From Cyanobacteria bacterium REEB446 (GTDB taxonomy: Bacteria > Cyanobacteriota > Vampirovibrionia > LMEP-6097), in assembly GCA_018970325.1 (NCBI GenBank), contig JAGWWP010000012.1, positions 1-49,371 of the forward strand: a stretch of DNA of 49,371 bases, read 5' to 3'. Position 1 is the first letter of the stretch; every line of letters starts with the position of its first letter. Shown here in pieces: positions 35,327-43,106 of the stretch. The position numbers were made by a program, and so were the translations under genes. The notes beneath the pieces are model-generated. The model was not told where the DNA came from. It saw only the letters and a program-made list of their open reading frames with translations, and made no database searches.

Positions 35327-35779
35327 CTAGATACTCTTAATTCCCTGATAGCGCGGTAAATCTATGTGTTCCACCTCGAAATCAATTTTCTTACCTGTTT
35401 CTAAACTAAGTTCTCTATCTTTAAAGGTATTTTGGATATTAGTAAAAATACTTTGGGCAAAATAGACAGAACGATGCTTGCCGCCAGTACACCTAAAAGC
35501 AAAGGTAATGTCTTCAACATCAGACCTAGAACTGTTTCTCAGAGCATCTTCTATAAAATCTTTGATTAAATCCTCTATTTTAGAAACTCTCTGTTGAATA
35601 TCTGGATTTTTATTAAAAAAATCAATAATACCCTCTTCTAAACCATGTAGAGGTCTGAGTTCTTCGATCCAGAAAGGATTATCTAAATCTCGTAAATTAA
35701 ATAAAAAATCATGAACTGGAGCTTTTTCCCCAACTGCTTCATAATATTTGAATCCATACGAAATAAAGCGAAATTTCAA
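35327..35779 (-). CDS. Stand-alone RapZ C-terminal domain
   Basis: 150 residues, the likely start being TTG 35779. The whole protein matches the C-terminal half of RapZ/YvcJ: SYGFKYYEAVGEKAPVHDFL, LRDLDNPFWIEELRPLHGL and FAFRCTGGKHRSVYFAQSI. The N-terminal P-loop kinase-like half of RapZ is missing and no Walker A motif occurs upstream. The C-domain of RapZ binds sugar metabolites of the glucosamine pathway. Its pairing with yvcK (7 bp) suggests sensing or handling of UDP-N-acetylglucosamine-type compounds. Intact frame, so a domain-level gene rather than a remnant. Confidence 0.88.
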   Translation of the reverse strand: MKFRFISYGFKYYEAVGEKAPVHDFLFNLRDLDNPFWIEELRPLHGLEEGIIDFFNKNPDIQQRVSKIEDLIKDFIEDALRNSSRSDVEDITFAFRCTGGKHRSVYFAQSIFTNIQNTFKDRELSLETGKKIDFEVEHIDLPRYQGIKSI

Positions 35780-35884
35780 GTGAGTGTCTAACCTTTTACT
35801 ATCAATATAACAAGAAGAATGAATACTGTTAGTAAAATCACTAAATTTTTAGAGAGAATAATCAAATGAATTAAACTAAATCTT

Positions 35885-36271
35885 ATGGTGTTTAGTCAGC
35901 AAAACCAAAGACAGCTTGGCTTTGAGAAGGAAACTTTAGTGATAAATTACCTTAAAAATTTAGGATATAAAATCCTTGCAAGAAACTGGTATAACTCAAA
36001 TCGTGGGGAATTAGATATTATTGCGATAGACCCAGAACGCTTTAATGAAAAGTATCTTGTTTTTATAGAAGTTAAATATCGCAAGGATTCTATTGATTAC
36101 AGCTTAAATGCTTTATCTAAAACTAAACAGAGCAAGCTAAAAAAACTTGCCCTATACTATTGTAAGAAAGAGAATATAAATCCTCTGAATATAAATATCA
36201 GCTTTGATTTTATAGCTCTGAATGATGAACAGATCGAACATATTAAAAATATTTTTAGTTATTCTCATTGA
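35885..36271 (+). CDS. yraN: YraN family (UPF0102) nuclease-like protein
   Basis: 128 residues, family-typical. RQLGFEKETLVINYLKNLGY, ILARNWYNSNRGELDIIAID and LVFIEVKYRKD form the conserved PD-(D/E)xK-like core; YSLNALSKTKQSKLKKLALY follows. Its biochemical role is not settled. A -10-like TAAACT (35872-35877) ends 7 nt before the ATG with no Shine-Dalgarno sequence. Its 3' end overlaps the start of the secretin-domain gene by 50 bp. Confidence 0.93.
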   Translation: MVFSQQNQRQLGFEKETLVINYLKNLGYKILARNWYNSNRGELDIIAIDPERFNEKYLVFIEVKYRKDSIDYSLNALSKTKQSKLKKLALYYCKKENINPLNINISFDFIALNDEQIEHIKNIFSYSH

Positions 36272-37247
36272 GATATTCTTGATGCCACAGCTTTTTGCTT
36301 CTAGCTCAAAACTCCTATTCACTGAGCAAAGCGAGCTTTTTAATTTAGACTTTGCTCTGCCAGAAGATAGTACTAATGCTAAATTAAAGAAAAAAGTTAA
36401 TCTTTCTTTCTATGAAACTAATGTCTCAGAAATACTGGTCATACTTTCTAAAATAGGTGGATTTAATTTAGTTTTTCCGAAGCATCTTGAAACCAAGATC
36501 TCGATTAATCTTCAAGACATAGATGTTAGCTCAGCGATAGACGATATTTTAGATATGGCGAAGTTACAGAAAACCTTTAGCCAGAATACTTTACGTGTAT
36601 CTAAGGAAGATTTATCGGCTTTGGATTTTAAGGTTATTAAACTAATGTATGCAAGACCAGAGAAGGTCTCAGAGCTTCTTAACCAAAGACTTTTTAAGCA
36701 GATGCTCATTAGCCAGAATAGTAAATTACCTAAGCCCTATGCTTTCGTAAACCCTAGCTCGAATGATCTTATAATTGCAGCGAATAGAAGTCAGATGATT
36801 AGTGCGGAAAATTTTATTAGAAAGATAGATATTAAAGGCGTAAAGCAGGAATTAATTATTGAAATTTATCAAGTTAATTATAGTCAAGATAAATCAGAGC
36901 TTTTAATCTTGCAGAAATTTGTAAAACCAGCAGAGCTAACGAGTATCCCATTTGAAAAGATTTATAGCAGAGAGTTTCAAGCTTTAGAAAATAATTTAAA
37001 GCTAATTCTAAAGGAAAATATCCCGCTTAAATCATTTCCGCTACTCTATAGTTTAAAGGGTGGAAATCTAATTGTAGAGAAGATCTCAGAGCGTAAATAT
37101 ACTGTTGAGCTGCGTAATACTGTTTTGGAGCTTGATTCTAGTTCAGTCGTTGCTTATTTGGATTTAGCTAAGAATATCTTTGCTGCAAATGCTTATAATA
37201 ATTCGATGAAAAATAAAGTAGTACTTTTGTTAATTAAATTGGGTTAA
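36222..37247 (+). CDS. Exported secretin N-domain (STN/N1-like) protein without barrel
   Basis: 341 residues. A signal-like hydrophobic N-terminus (about 8-26, LKIFLVILIEIFLMPQLF) is followed by a secretin/TonB short N-terminal domain (about 55-110; VNLSFYETNVSEILVILSKI, ISINLQDIDVSSAIDDILDM) and an N1-like domain (about 115-190; FKVIKLMYARPEKVSELLNQ, NDLIIAANRSQMISAENFI). The beta-barrel and gate of GspD/PilQ are missing and a different C-terminal region follows. It may be a periplasmic accessory of the type IV pilus/type II system whose pseudopilins are at 22-25 kb. ATG 36222 or 36225 lies inside yraN. Confidence 0.75.
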   Translation: MMNRSNILKIFLVILIEIFLMPQLFASSSKLLFTEQSELFNLDFALPEDSTNAKLKKKVNLSFYETNVSEILVILSKIGGFNLVFPKHLETKISINLQDIDVSSAIDDILDMAKLQKTFSQNTLRVSKEDLSALDFKVIKLMYARPEKVSELLNQRLFKQMLISQNSKLPKPYAFVNPSSNDLIIAANRSQMISAENFIRKIDIKGVKQELIIEIYQVNYSQDKSELLILQKFVKPAELTSIPFEKIYSREFQALENNLKLILKENIPLKSFPLLYSLKGGNLIVEKISERKYTVELRNTVLELDSSSVVAYLDLAKNIFAANAYNNSMKNKVVLLLIKLG

Positions 37248-37287
37248 TTAAGCTTATGCCTCTTAACCAGTCTTGAAGACTTTGTAT

Positions 37288-37485
37288 TCAGCCTTGGGCT
37301 GCTAAAGAAGAACCAGTATTTCTGTTGTCTGGGGCTATCATGGCTCTGTCTAAATAATCTTTAAAAGCACTAGGATTACTTCTATAAGTTTGAGCTGTAC
37401 TACCATCGATTCGCTGAATCGTAGACAATATATTGGTTGGATATCCAAAGGGTAAAAATCCAGCTGTACCAAGTCCATAGCTCAT
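37288..37485 (-). CDS. Small hypothetical protein (65 aa)
   Basis: Starts MSYGLGTAGFLPFGYPTN and ends DNRNTGSSLAAQG. Gly/Pro/Asn-rich with no membrane segment; its opening recalls the Met/Gly-rich protein at 9039 only in style. An AT-rich -10-like sequence sits next to the ATG and no Shine-Dalgarno is seen. The 380-bp gap between 37248 and 37627 otherwise holds only copy 10 of the dispersed element. Confidence 0.45.
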   Translation of the reverse strand: MSYGLGTAGFLPFGYPTNILSTIQRIDGSTAQTYRSNPSAFKDYLDRAMIAPDNRNTGSSLAAQG

Positions 37486-37565
37486 AATTAATATATTACT
37501 TTAAATTGCTTCATTATTCTATTTTCTACTAGAGACCTTTGCATGATGTGCAGTTTCAATGCTCA

Positions 37566-37604
37566 GGAAGGCACAAACGCAGAAAATGGAGTTGTTTTGC
37601 GAGA
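37566..37604 (+). repeat. Dispersed element, copy 10 (intergenic)
   Basis: AAGGCACAAACGCAGAAAAT is followed by GGAGTTGTTTTGCGAGAC. The core is close to that of copy 2 (AAAATGGAGTTGT). No convincing complementary arms. It lies between the DUF309 gene and the 65-residue frame. Confidence 0.6.
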
Positions 37605-37627
37605 CTCTATTACTAAAAAGAGCTACT

Positions 37628-38077
37628 CTATATCTTTTGACATAAATTCTTAGTCATAAGAATTTTAGGTTTAAGGACTATCTTTATATCGTGATGCAGA
37701 GGGTCTAGATCATTATCCACATGATCAAAATATTCGATCATGTCAGCTATCAATTTTTTAATATTAATGGGCTTAGTTAAACTACTAAAGGGCAGCAGCT
37801 TTTTAATCGCAGAACGGTAAATTCTTTTAGCTCCATCTTTTTTATTTTGTTTAATAAGCTCGAAGACAGCACAAGTCTGTAACAGGGCTTGATAAAAATA
37901 TTTACGATTACATGACTGGGAGCTTTTCCAGAGTTCGTGGAGTATATTATAAGCTTGATTAAATTTCTGTTTATTAAAACTCTCTACTGCTTTAGAAAAA
38001 TCTAATTCCAAGATCTCTTTACGAAAAAGATTCTTTAGCATAAGACTATTGTGGTTAATAAATTCTTTAAATTGCAT
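37628..38077 (-). CDS. DUF309 family protein
   Basis: 149 residues. The central region fits DUF309: FNKQKFNQAYNILHELWKSS (the HE-x-W motif), YFYQALLQTCAVFELIKQN and KKDGAKRIYRSAIKKLLPF. These are small all-helical proteins common in cyanobacteria and bacilli with no firmly known function. It lies 67 bp after lpxI on the same strand and may be its operon partner. Confidence 0.8.
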   Translation of the reverse strand: MQFKEFINHNSLMLKNLFRKEILELDFSKAVESFNKQKFNQAYNILHELWKSSQSCNRKYFYQALLQTCAVFELIKQNKKDGAKRIYRSAIKKLLPFSSLTKPINIKKLIADMIEYFDHVDNDLDPLHHDIKIVLKPKILMTKNLCQKI

Positions 38078-38144
38078 AACTGAGAAACTTTCTCAATTAC
38101 CATCTTAGCATTTATTAAGAAATTGTGGATTTTATTAATGTGAT

Positions 38145-38984
38145 TTAAAGCTTAACTGAAACTATACTTATATTATTTTGGTTAGCGTAAGCGATAGTTT
38201 CTTTTTGATTCACGAAGAAGGTTTCATTAGCCTCGAAAGCGATAAAGCCATTTTTTTGAATGGCTTTAACTGTACCTAAACCTACAGTAGGTACATCGAA
38301 ACGTTGATCTTGATTCGGTTTTGCTACTTTACATACGAAAATGTCTTTATTCTTATCCCAGAAAGTTTTTAATTTTTTAGCACGCTGAATACATTTATCA
38401 GTACCTTCTATCGCTTCTATAGCATAGATACTGCGATTTGAGATTACTGCTGTCTGACCTATATCTTCAGCTGCGATGCTTTTAGCTATTTTAAGACCAT
38501 AGTTGATTTCTGCCCACTCATCTTCAGTAGGACTGCGTTTCGTGAAAATCTGTGCTGCTGGAAATAAAGAACGTAAATATTTAGTCTGGTCTAGTATCTC
38601 TAAGCCATGCTCCTGCTCTAGATATTTAGCGAGTCTAAGCTGAATAGAATCATCACTAAAATCACTGAATTCCTTTAGGCGACTGAGAAGTTTTAAATCT
38701 AATTTATGTAAGTTTTTAAAAAAATCGAGTTTAAGGACTTTCCCGATAAAGAGAATTTTTTTTACTTCTAGCTTTTTAGCTAGATCTAAAATTTTTAGTA
38801 TCTCTACAGGACTGTATTTATAAGTTTCATATTCATCGTTAAGAATTTTATAAGCAGAATCTGTTAGGGCGCAGCATATGACGTGAAAGCCTTTCTCGGT
38901 TAGGGCTTGAGCTGCTAAGTGGGGGAGCTCGCCGTAGCCTGCGATTAAGCCGACTTTTTCTTTGTTGGGGTTGTTGAGGTTCAT
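38145..38984 (-). CDS. lpxI: UDP-2,3-diacylglucosamine pyrophosphatase LpxI
   Basis: 279 residues, family size (formerly DUF1009). KVGLIAGYGELPHLAAQALT at the start, KKILFIGKVLKLDFFKNL, DSIQLRLAKYLEQEHGLEIL and the catalytic region VISNRSIYAIEAIEGTDKCI with VPTVGLGTVKAIQKNGFIAF are characteristic. LpxI makes lipid X (2,3-diacylglucosamine 1-phosphate) in lipid A synthesis at the membrane face, so the organism has or had lipopolysaccharide. Other lpx genes are outside the window. It follows deoB by 119 bp. Confidence 0.93.
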   Translation of the reverse strand: MNLNNPNKEKVGLIAGYGELPHLAAQALTEKGFHVICCALTDSAYKILNDEYETYKYSPVEILKILDLAKKLEVKKILFIGKVLKLDFFKNLHKLDLKLLSRLKEFSDFSDDSIQLRLAKYLEQEHGLEILDQTKYLRSLFPAAQIFTKRSPTEDEWAEINYGLKIAKSIAAEDIGQTAVISNRSIYAIEAIEGTDKCIQRAKKLKTFWDKNKDIFVCKVAKPNQDQRFDVPTVGLGTVKAIQKNGFIAFEANETFFVNQKETIAYANQNNISIVSVKL

Positions 38985-39103
38985 GATTGTTGTGAATTTA
39001 TTAAGTCGTTCATTAGCTACCTAAATTAATTCTAATCTATTCTTTTATGACTTCCTCAAGTTCGCTTGCGATAAGTGATTCAAGGGCTAAGAAGTTTTTT
39101 CTT

Positions 39104-40396
39104 TTAAACACAAGATTCACCCTGTATCGGAATTTCCGAATCCTCAACCTCAAACCATTTTAAAACACTAGCCCCAATATCCGCGAAACTATTTCTAGTA
39201 CCTAAATCTCTAGGAGTCAAACCTTTAGCGTAAAGTAGCAGAGGTACGTATTCACGAGTATGATCGGTACCTGCTGCTGTTGGGTCACAGCCATGATCTG
39301 CCGAAATTAATAAAAGATCATCTTCTGTAAGTAGTTCTAAGATTTTAGTGAGCCTGATATCTATATTCTCTAATGCTTGAGCGAAGCCGTCTGGGTCTCG
39401 TCTATGACCATAATTAGCATCAGTCTCGACTAAATTTATAAAGAGTAATTCTTTTTCGCTATTCAGTATTCGATCTATGTTCTTTACTCCCGCTCCAGAA
39501 AAGGAACTTGAACGTATTAATTCAGACTCATGGTTCGTGTAATTTCCTTTAATAATATCTGTCAGCTTTTCTAAACCATCTATATTATTTTTAGTATGAA
39601 TATTAAAAGGCACTCCCACACCAGCGAATATATCTTGGATTTTACCGAAGCCGATTACTGGAATATCTTTTTCGCCAAGCGTCTCTAAAATGCTCTTACC
39701 ATGAGGTAATACAGCATAGTCATGTCTTTTATCATTCTGTCTAATGAATTTAAGCTCACTATTTTTATCGGGATTATCAGTAAATGGTCTAGCGATGATT
39801 CTAGCCACCTCATGTTCACCACGCATTATTTCTCTTGCTGCTTTGCACCACTCATAGAGAGTCTCCAAAGGAACTACAGAGCTGTGCGTGGCTATCTGCA
39901 AGACTGAATCTGCACTGGTGTAGATAATAGGGTAGCCAGTGCTAATATGCTCTTCGCCATAGTCTTTTAAAAGCTCAGTGCCACTATATGGCAGATTACA
40001 GAGTATGCTCTTGACACTGAAGGCAGTTTTTAATTTTTCAATAATTTCAGACGGAAAGCCGTTTGGATAGTAAGGGAAGGCGTTAGTTGTTTTAATGCCG
40101 GCCATTTCCCAGTGACCAGTTATTGTGTCTTTAGCTTTATTTAGCTCTGCCATTTTTCCAAAACTAGCTATTGGCTGGGCTTCTGGGCTGAAGCCCTCTA
40201 TAGGGCTAATATTCCCTAGGCCGAGTTTTCTTAGAGTAGGAATATTAATTCCTCTTTTAGATTTTAAACAGTGTAAAACCGTACTAGTAAAGGTGTTCGA
40301 TTCTTTTTCTTCATCAAATTCTTTAAAATCTGGCATTGAACCAATGCCTAGTGCATCAATAATAAAAATAATTGCTCTTTTCTTAAGCTTTTTCAT
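39104..40396 (-). CDS. deoB: Phosphopentomutase
   Basis: 430 residues. IFIIDALGIGSMPDFKEF holds the metal-binding Asp near the N-terminus; KAKDTITGHWEMAGI carries the phosphorylated Thr region; SADHGCDPTAAGTDHTREYV supplies the C-terminal metal ligands. It interconverts ribose or deoxyribose 1- and 5-phosphates in nucleoside salvage. Slightly longer than the usual 390-410 residues. The tRNA-Ile gene is divergent, 55 bp upstream. Confidence 0.96.
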   Translation of the reverse strand: MKKLKKRAIIFIIDALGIGSMPDFKEFDEEKESNTFTSTVLHCLKSKRGINIPTLRKLGLGNISPIEGFSPEAQPIASFGKMAELNKAKDTITGHWEMAGIKTTNAFPYYPNGFPSEIIEKLKTAFSVKSILCNLPYSGTELLKDYGEEHISTGYPIIYTSADSVLQIATHSSVVPLETLYEWCKAAREIMRGEHEVARIIARPFTDNPDKNSELKFIRQNDKRHDYAVLPHGKSILETLGEKDIPVIGFGKIQDIFAGVGVPFNIHTKNNIDGLEKLTDIIKGNYTNHESELIRSSSFSGAGVKNIDRILNSEKELLFINLVETDANYGHRRDPDGFAQALENIDIRLTKILELLTEDDLLLISADHGCDPTAAGTDHTREYVPLLLYAKGLTPRDLGTRNSFADIGASVLKWFEVEDSEIPIQGESCV

Positions 40397-40430
40397 AGGT
40401 TTTTCTACTGGTTATATTTTAGCAGCCTAT

Positions 40431-40438
40431 GATACTAT
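40431..40438 (+). promoter_or_regulatory. Possible -10 of tRNA-Ile
   Basis: TACTAT within GATACTATAG lies about 15 bp before the tRNA. No convincing -35. Confidence 0.3.
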
Positions 40439-40451
40439 AGTTTTTCTGGAC

Positions 40452-40528
40452 GGGCCTTTAGCTCAGTTGGTTAGAGCGCACGCTTGATAAGCGTGAGGTC
40501 CCGTGTTCAAGTCACGGAAGGCCCACCA
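40452..40528 (+). tRNA. tRNA-Ile (GAT anticodon)
   Basis: 77 nt including an encoded CCA end. Acceptor GGGCCTT pairs with AAGGCCC; D-arm GCTC/GAGC; anticodon stem CACGC/GCGTG with loop TTGATAA (anticodon GAT); T-arm CCGTG/CACGG with loop TTCAAGT. All stems pair fully. It stands alone rather than in a ribosomal operon. Confidence 0.97.
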
Positions 40529-40582
40529 TCTCTTTATTTCACTAAATCATTGAATTGCTCATAAGCTTGTGAGTTTAATGTC

Positions 40583-40635
40583 GAGGCGGCTGAAAACGCG
40601 GAAATTTGGATTTCGTTACACGCTCAATATTGAGC
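40583..40635 (+). repeat. Dispersed element, copy 11, with adjoining palindrome
   Basis: GAAAACGCGGAAATTTGGAT (40592-40611) is a core with a few changes. It is followed by the perfect palindrome GCTCAATATTGAGC (40622-40635); a further near-palindrome CTCATAAGCTTGTGAG lies at about 40559-40574. Located between tRNA-Ile and the histidine kinase gene. Confidence 0.6.
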
Positions 40636-40696
40636 TGTTGTGATCATGGTCTATAATTAGAGGATTCTCGTTACTTAGTTTAGAAAATCTTATTAA

Positions 40697-41668
40697 ATGC
40701 TAATTATCTCTGATGAATTAATTGAAAACTCGCGCTTTGCTTATATAGTCTTTGAAACTGCTCAGAGTTCAGATTCTATTGAGCTAGAGTTTGCTAACCC
40801 TGCGGCTAGAAAGCTTTTAAATTTTGAGCGTTTAAATAATTCTTCATTAACTTATTTGGCTGATTCTAATCCTTCTATAAAGCAGCTTGAGCAACTTTTA
40901 GACAAATTTAAAGCATCTGAGTCTGGCTATAAAAGATATACAGTAAGGCTTGCTGGTGATTTTTATACTACTCATTTTACTCAGCTTTCACATAGGCGTG
41001 TGCTTTTAGAGATGGTAAAAGAGTTTGAGCATGATTTAAGTGAGACGACACATGAGCTTAAAAGACCTATACAGAATATAAAAACTTTGACTGAGACGCT
41101 TTTGCGTGGTGCTAAGGATGATGCTTTAATGTGTAGTAAGTTCTTGAATAGTATTAATGACGAAGTAGATCGCCTAGGTGATATGGTGCAGAATTTACTT
41201 AAATTAAGTTCTATTGATACTGTTGAGGGAGCGGTTTTTTTCGCAAATGTAAATTTGAAAGATATTACTTTAAATGAACTTGAAAATATAAAAGAAAAAG
41301 CTGAGCTTAATGCTCTTAACTTAGATTTTAATTGTGATAAATCTGTAAACCTTTTCTGTGATAAGGATTTAGCCTCCCATTTGATTGCTAATTTATTGGA
41401 TAATGCGGTGAAATATAATGTAGGAGGAGGTTCTATCGTTATAAATTTAGATGATAAGGCTTTAAGAATTATTAATACTACTAATGCTCTTAAGGAAGCT
41501 GATTTAACTAAACTTTTTAATAAGTTTTATCGCAGCCAAAATTCTAATGGTATTAAAGGCAGTGGTTTGGGGCTCGCTATAGTGCAGAAGATTGTGGATG
41601 TTCATGGTTGGAAGCTTTCAGCTAGCTTACTTGCTGAGAGTCAGTTTGAGATTGCTGTTGATTTCTAA
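40697..41668 (+). CDS. Cytosolic PhoR-like sensor histidine kinase
   Basis: 323 residues with no membrane segment. An N-terminal PAS-like region (about 1-105) precedes the kinase. His119 lies in ETTHELKRPIQNIKTL (H box); NLLDNAVKYN (N box) and SGLGLAIVQKIVDVHG (G box) are present. It should autophosphorylate on His119 and pass phosphate to a response regulator. No regulator is adjacent; the OmpR-type one at 30557 is the only one in the window. No clear Shine-Dalgarno before the ATG. Confidence 0.93.
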   Translation: MLIISDELIENSRFAYIVFETAQSSDSIELEFANPAARKLLNFERLNNSSLTYLADSNPSIKQLEQLLDKFKASESGYKRYTVRLAGDFYTTHFTQLSHRRVLLEMVKEFEHDLSETTHELKRPIQNIKTLTETLLRGAKDDALMCSKFLNSINDEVDRLGDMVQNLLKLSSIDTVEGAVFFANVNLKDITLNELENIKEKAELNALNLDFNCDKSVNLFCDKDLASHLIANLLDNAVKYNVGGGSIVINLDDKALRIINTTNALKEADLTKLFNKFYRSQNSNGIKGSGLGLAIVQKIVDVHGWKLSASLLAESQFEIAVDF

Positions 41669-41747
41669 GTGTAGTTTTATTTTTTGTGTTTTAAATGTTT
41701 TCAGTGCTTTGTAAAGCCTTTAAATGGCGAATCGTGTCTCAGATTTT

Positions 41748-42629
41748 CTAATGATAATTACGTCCTAATGCTGTAAGTCCGATAATATTTTCGGCTCGAA
41801 CTCCTTTATTTATCAAGATTTTTCCTAACTCATTGATGGTAGTTCCAGTAGTTACTATGTCATCTATAATTAATATATTTTTATACTGCCCGCGAACTTC
41901 AATTTCTGCGTTTTCGTCGTCCTCTTCTGCGTTTTTGTTGATCCTAAAAGCATCCTCTAATTCACGCTTCCTTTCTGAGGCTGATTTATCATGCAATTTT
42001 TTTGTATTTTTTATACGATAAAAAAGTTCTGGAATGAATTTTATATTTTTCTTGCAACGCAGTGGAGTAGCAGTTTTTAAAAATTTATAAAAGTATTTTG
42101 CTAATAGAAAAGCTTGATTATATTTTCTACCTGGAAAGCAAGGCACACAGCAGATAATTAGGGAGCAGTTTTGCGACTGTTGCTGAACTCCAAATTTTGC
42201 ATTTTTGTCGTCATCTTTGTCGTCATCTTTTTCATTTCCACTAGCCATGAAAACAGTTCTGTAAAAGCTTTCTAAATATTTACTGAAAAGAAAACAGAGT
42301 TCTGGTTTTTTATATTTAAAATCCAGCATCTGTTCTCGATTGAATTTTAGCTGCTCTTCTATGTCTAAGGCATTCTCGAGCAGTACTTCTTCGATAAGTG
42401 ATTCTTGGTATAGGCTAGAGAAAAAAATTTTTATGCCATTATCACTAATTTTAAGTCCAGTATTTTTAGTAAGTAATGAGTTCTCTAAACAGTTTTCACA
42501 GATTATATCCTGAGTGTTATCTATAAATTTTTGATTGCATCTACGGCAGATGCAAGAGCTGAAAAGATTTAAAAACCTATGACAGATTAATTTTAGATCT
42601 AGCTTAAGTTCAAGTACATAATTAGACAT
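41748..42629 (-). CDS. comF: ComF family phosphoribosyltransferase-like protein with two element insertions
   Basis: 293 residues, longer than the usual 200-240. An N-terminal Cys4 zinc-ribbon (CICRRCNQKF, IICENCL) and the C-terminal PRPP-binding loop ILIIDDIVTTGTTINEL identify ComF, needed for DNA uptake in competent bacteria and related to phosphoribosyltransferases. The extra length comes mainly from residues about 131-152 (EKDDDKDDDKNAKFGV) and 230-248 (NKNAEEDDENAEIEVRG), both copies of the dispersed element in the frame used in mnmE. The second lies directly before the PRPP loop strand. Confidence 0.88.
   Translation of the reverse strand: MSNYVLELKLDLKLICHRFLNLFSSCICRRCNQKFIDNTQDIICENCLENSLLTKNTGLKISDNGIKIFFSSLYQESLIEEVLLENALDIEEQLKFNREQMLDFKYKKPELCFLFSKYLESFYRTVFMASGNEKDDDKDDDKNAKFGVQQQSQNCSLIICCVPCFPGRKYNQAFLLAKYFYKFLKTATPLRCKKNIKFIPELFYRIKNTKKLHDKSASERKRELEDAFRINKNAEEDDENAEIEVRGQYKNILIIDDIVTTGTTINELGKILINKGVRAENIIGLTALGRNYH
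41888..41940 (-). repeat. Dispersed element, copy 12 (comF, C-terminal insertion; doubled core)
   Basis: On the minus strand AAAAACGCAGAAGAGGACGA is followed by CGAAAACGCAGAAATTGAAG. The doubled left half matches mnmE copy 4. Read as NKNAEEDDENAEIEV. Confidence 0.75.
42176..42235 (-). repeat. Dispersed element, copy 13 (comF, central insertion)
   Basis: On the minus strand a GATGACGACAAA unit is repeated, then AAAAATGCAAAATTTGGAGT. A diverged core with its Asp/Lys-coding left part expanded in tandem. Read as DDDKNAKFGV. Confidence 0.6.
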
Positions 42630-42675
42630 TGAGTTTTTGAGTATAAAGTAATTTTATTGATCAGAAAATTTTCAT

Positions 42676-42999
42676 GTGGGTGTCACTGATTTGTTTTTTG
42701 GGAAAAATGACCCCTTAAAAATTTTTGTAAAGTTTGCGAAGCTGATTCAAATGATACTTACAAAAGAGTCATTAAAATACAGAGCAGAGGTACTTAAATA
42801 TATTGGTTTTGCATTTATGAGTCCCTTCTCCGCCAGTGTTTTTATGATTCTAACTGCTTATGATGAAGGTGTTAGTAGGTTTAAATTAGCTGTTTTTATC
42901 ATTAGTTGTGTATTATTCATTCTAGGTATAAAATGTGTCCTTAGAGGCATTGATATTTTAGAACTATATTCTATTAAGGAAAATTTAAATGAATTTTAG
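42676..42999 (+). CDS. Small membrane protein (up to 107 aa)
   Basis: Two hydrophobic segments (about residues 46-62, FAFMSPFSASVFMILTA, and 71-90, FKLAVFIISCVLFILGIKCV) make a small two-span membrane protein. The longest frame starts at GTG 42676; ATG 42751 (MILTKESLKYRAEVLKY) is an equally plausible start giving 82 residues. It overlaps the following 38-residue gene. Family not recognised. Confidence 0.6.
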   Translation: MGVTDLFFGKNDPLKIFVKFAKLIQMILTKESLKYRAEVLKYIGFAFMSPFSASVFMILTAYDEGVSRFKLAVFIISCVLFILGIKCVLRGIDILELYSIKENLNEF

Positions 43000-43105
43000 T
43001 ATTCCCCCTGATCTTATTTTGCTTATCTGTATAGTTCCTGCACTGATAGCTTTTTATGTTATCTATACTAAAGTAGGTCTGGTTGATTTAAAAAAGAAGA
43101 AGTAG
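42989..43105 (+). CDS. Small single-span membrane protein (38 aa)
   Basis: Starts MNFSIPPDLILLICIVP and ends VGLVDLKKKK: one membrane segment with a positively charged cytoplasmic end. A good ribosome binding site (AAGGA, 8 nt before ATG) supports translation, and the start overlaps the end of the 107-residue gene by 11 bp, so the two are coupled. Their paired small size recalls two-component membrane peptides, but no function can be given. Confidence 0.55.
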   Translation: MNFSIPPDLILLICIVPALIAFYVIYTKVGLVDLKKKK

Positions 43106-43106
43106 A

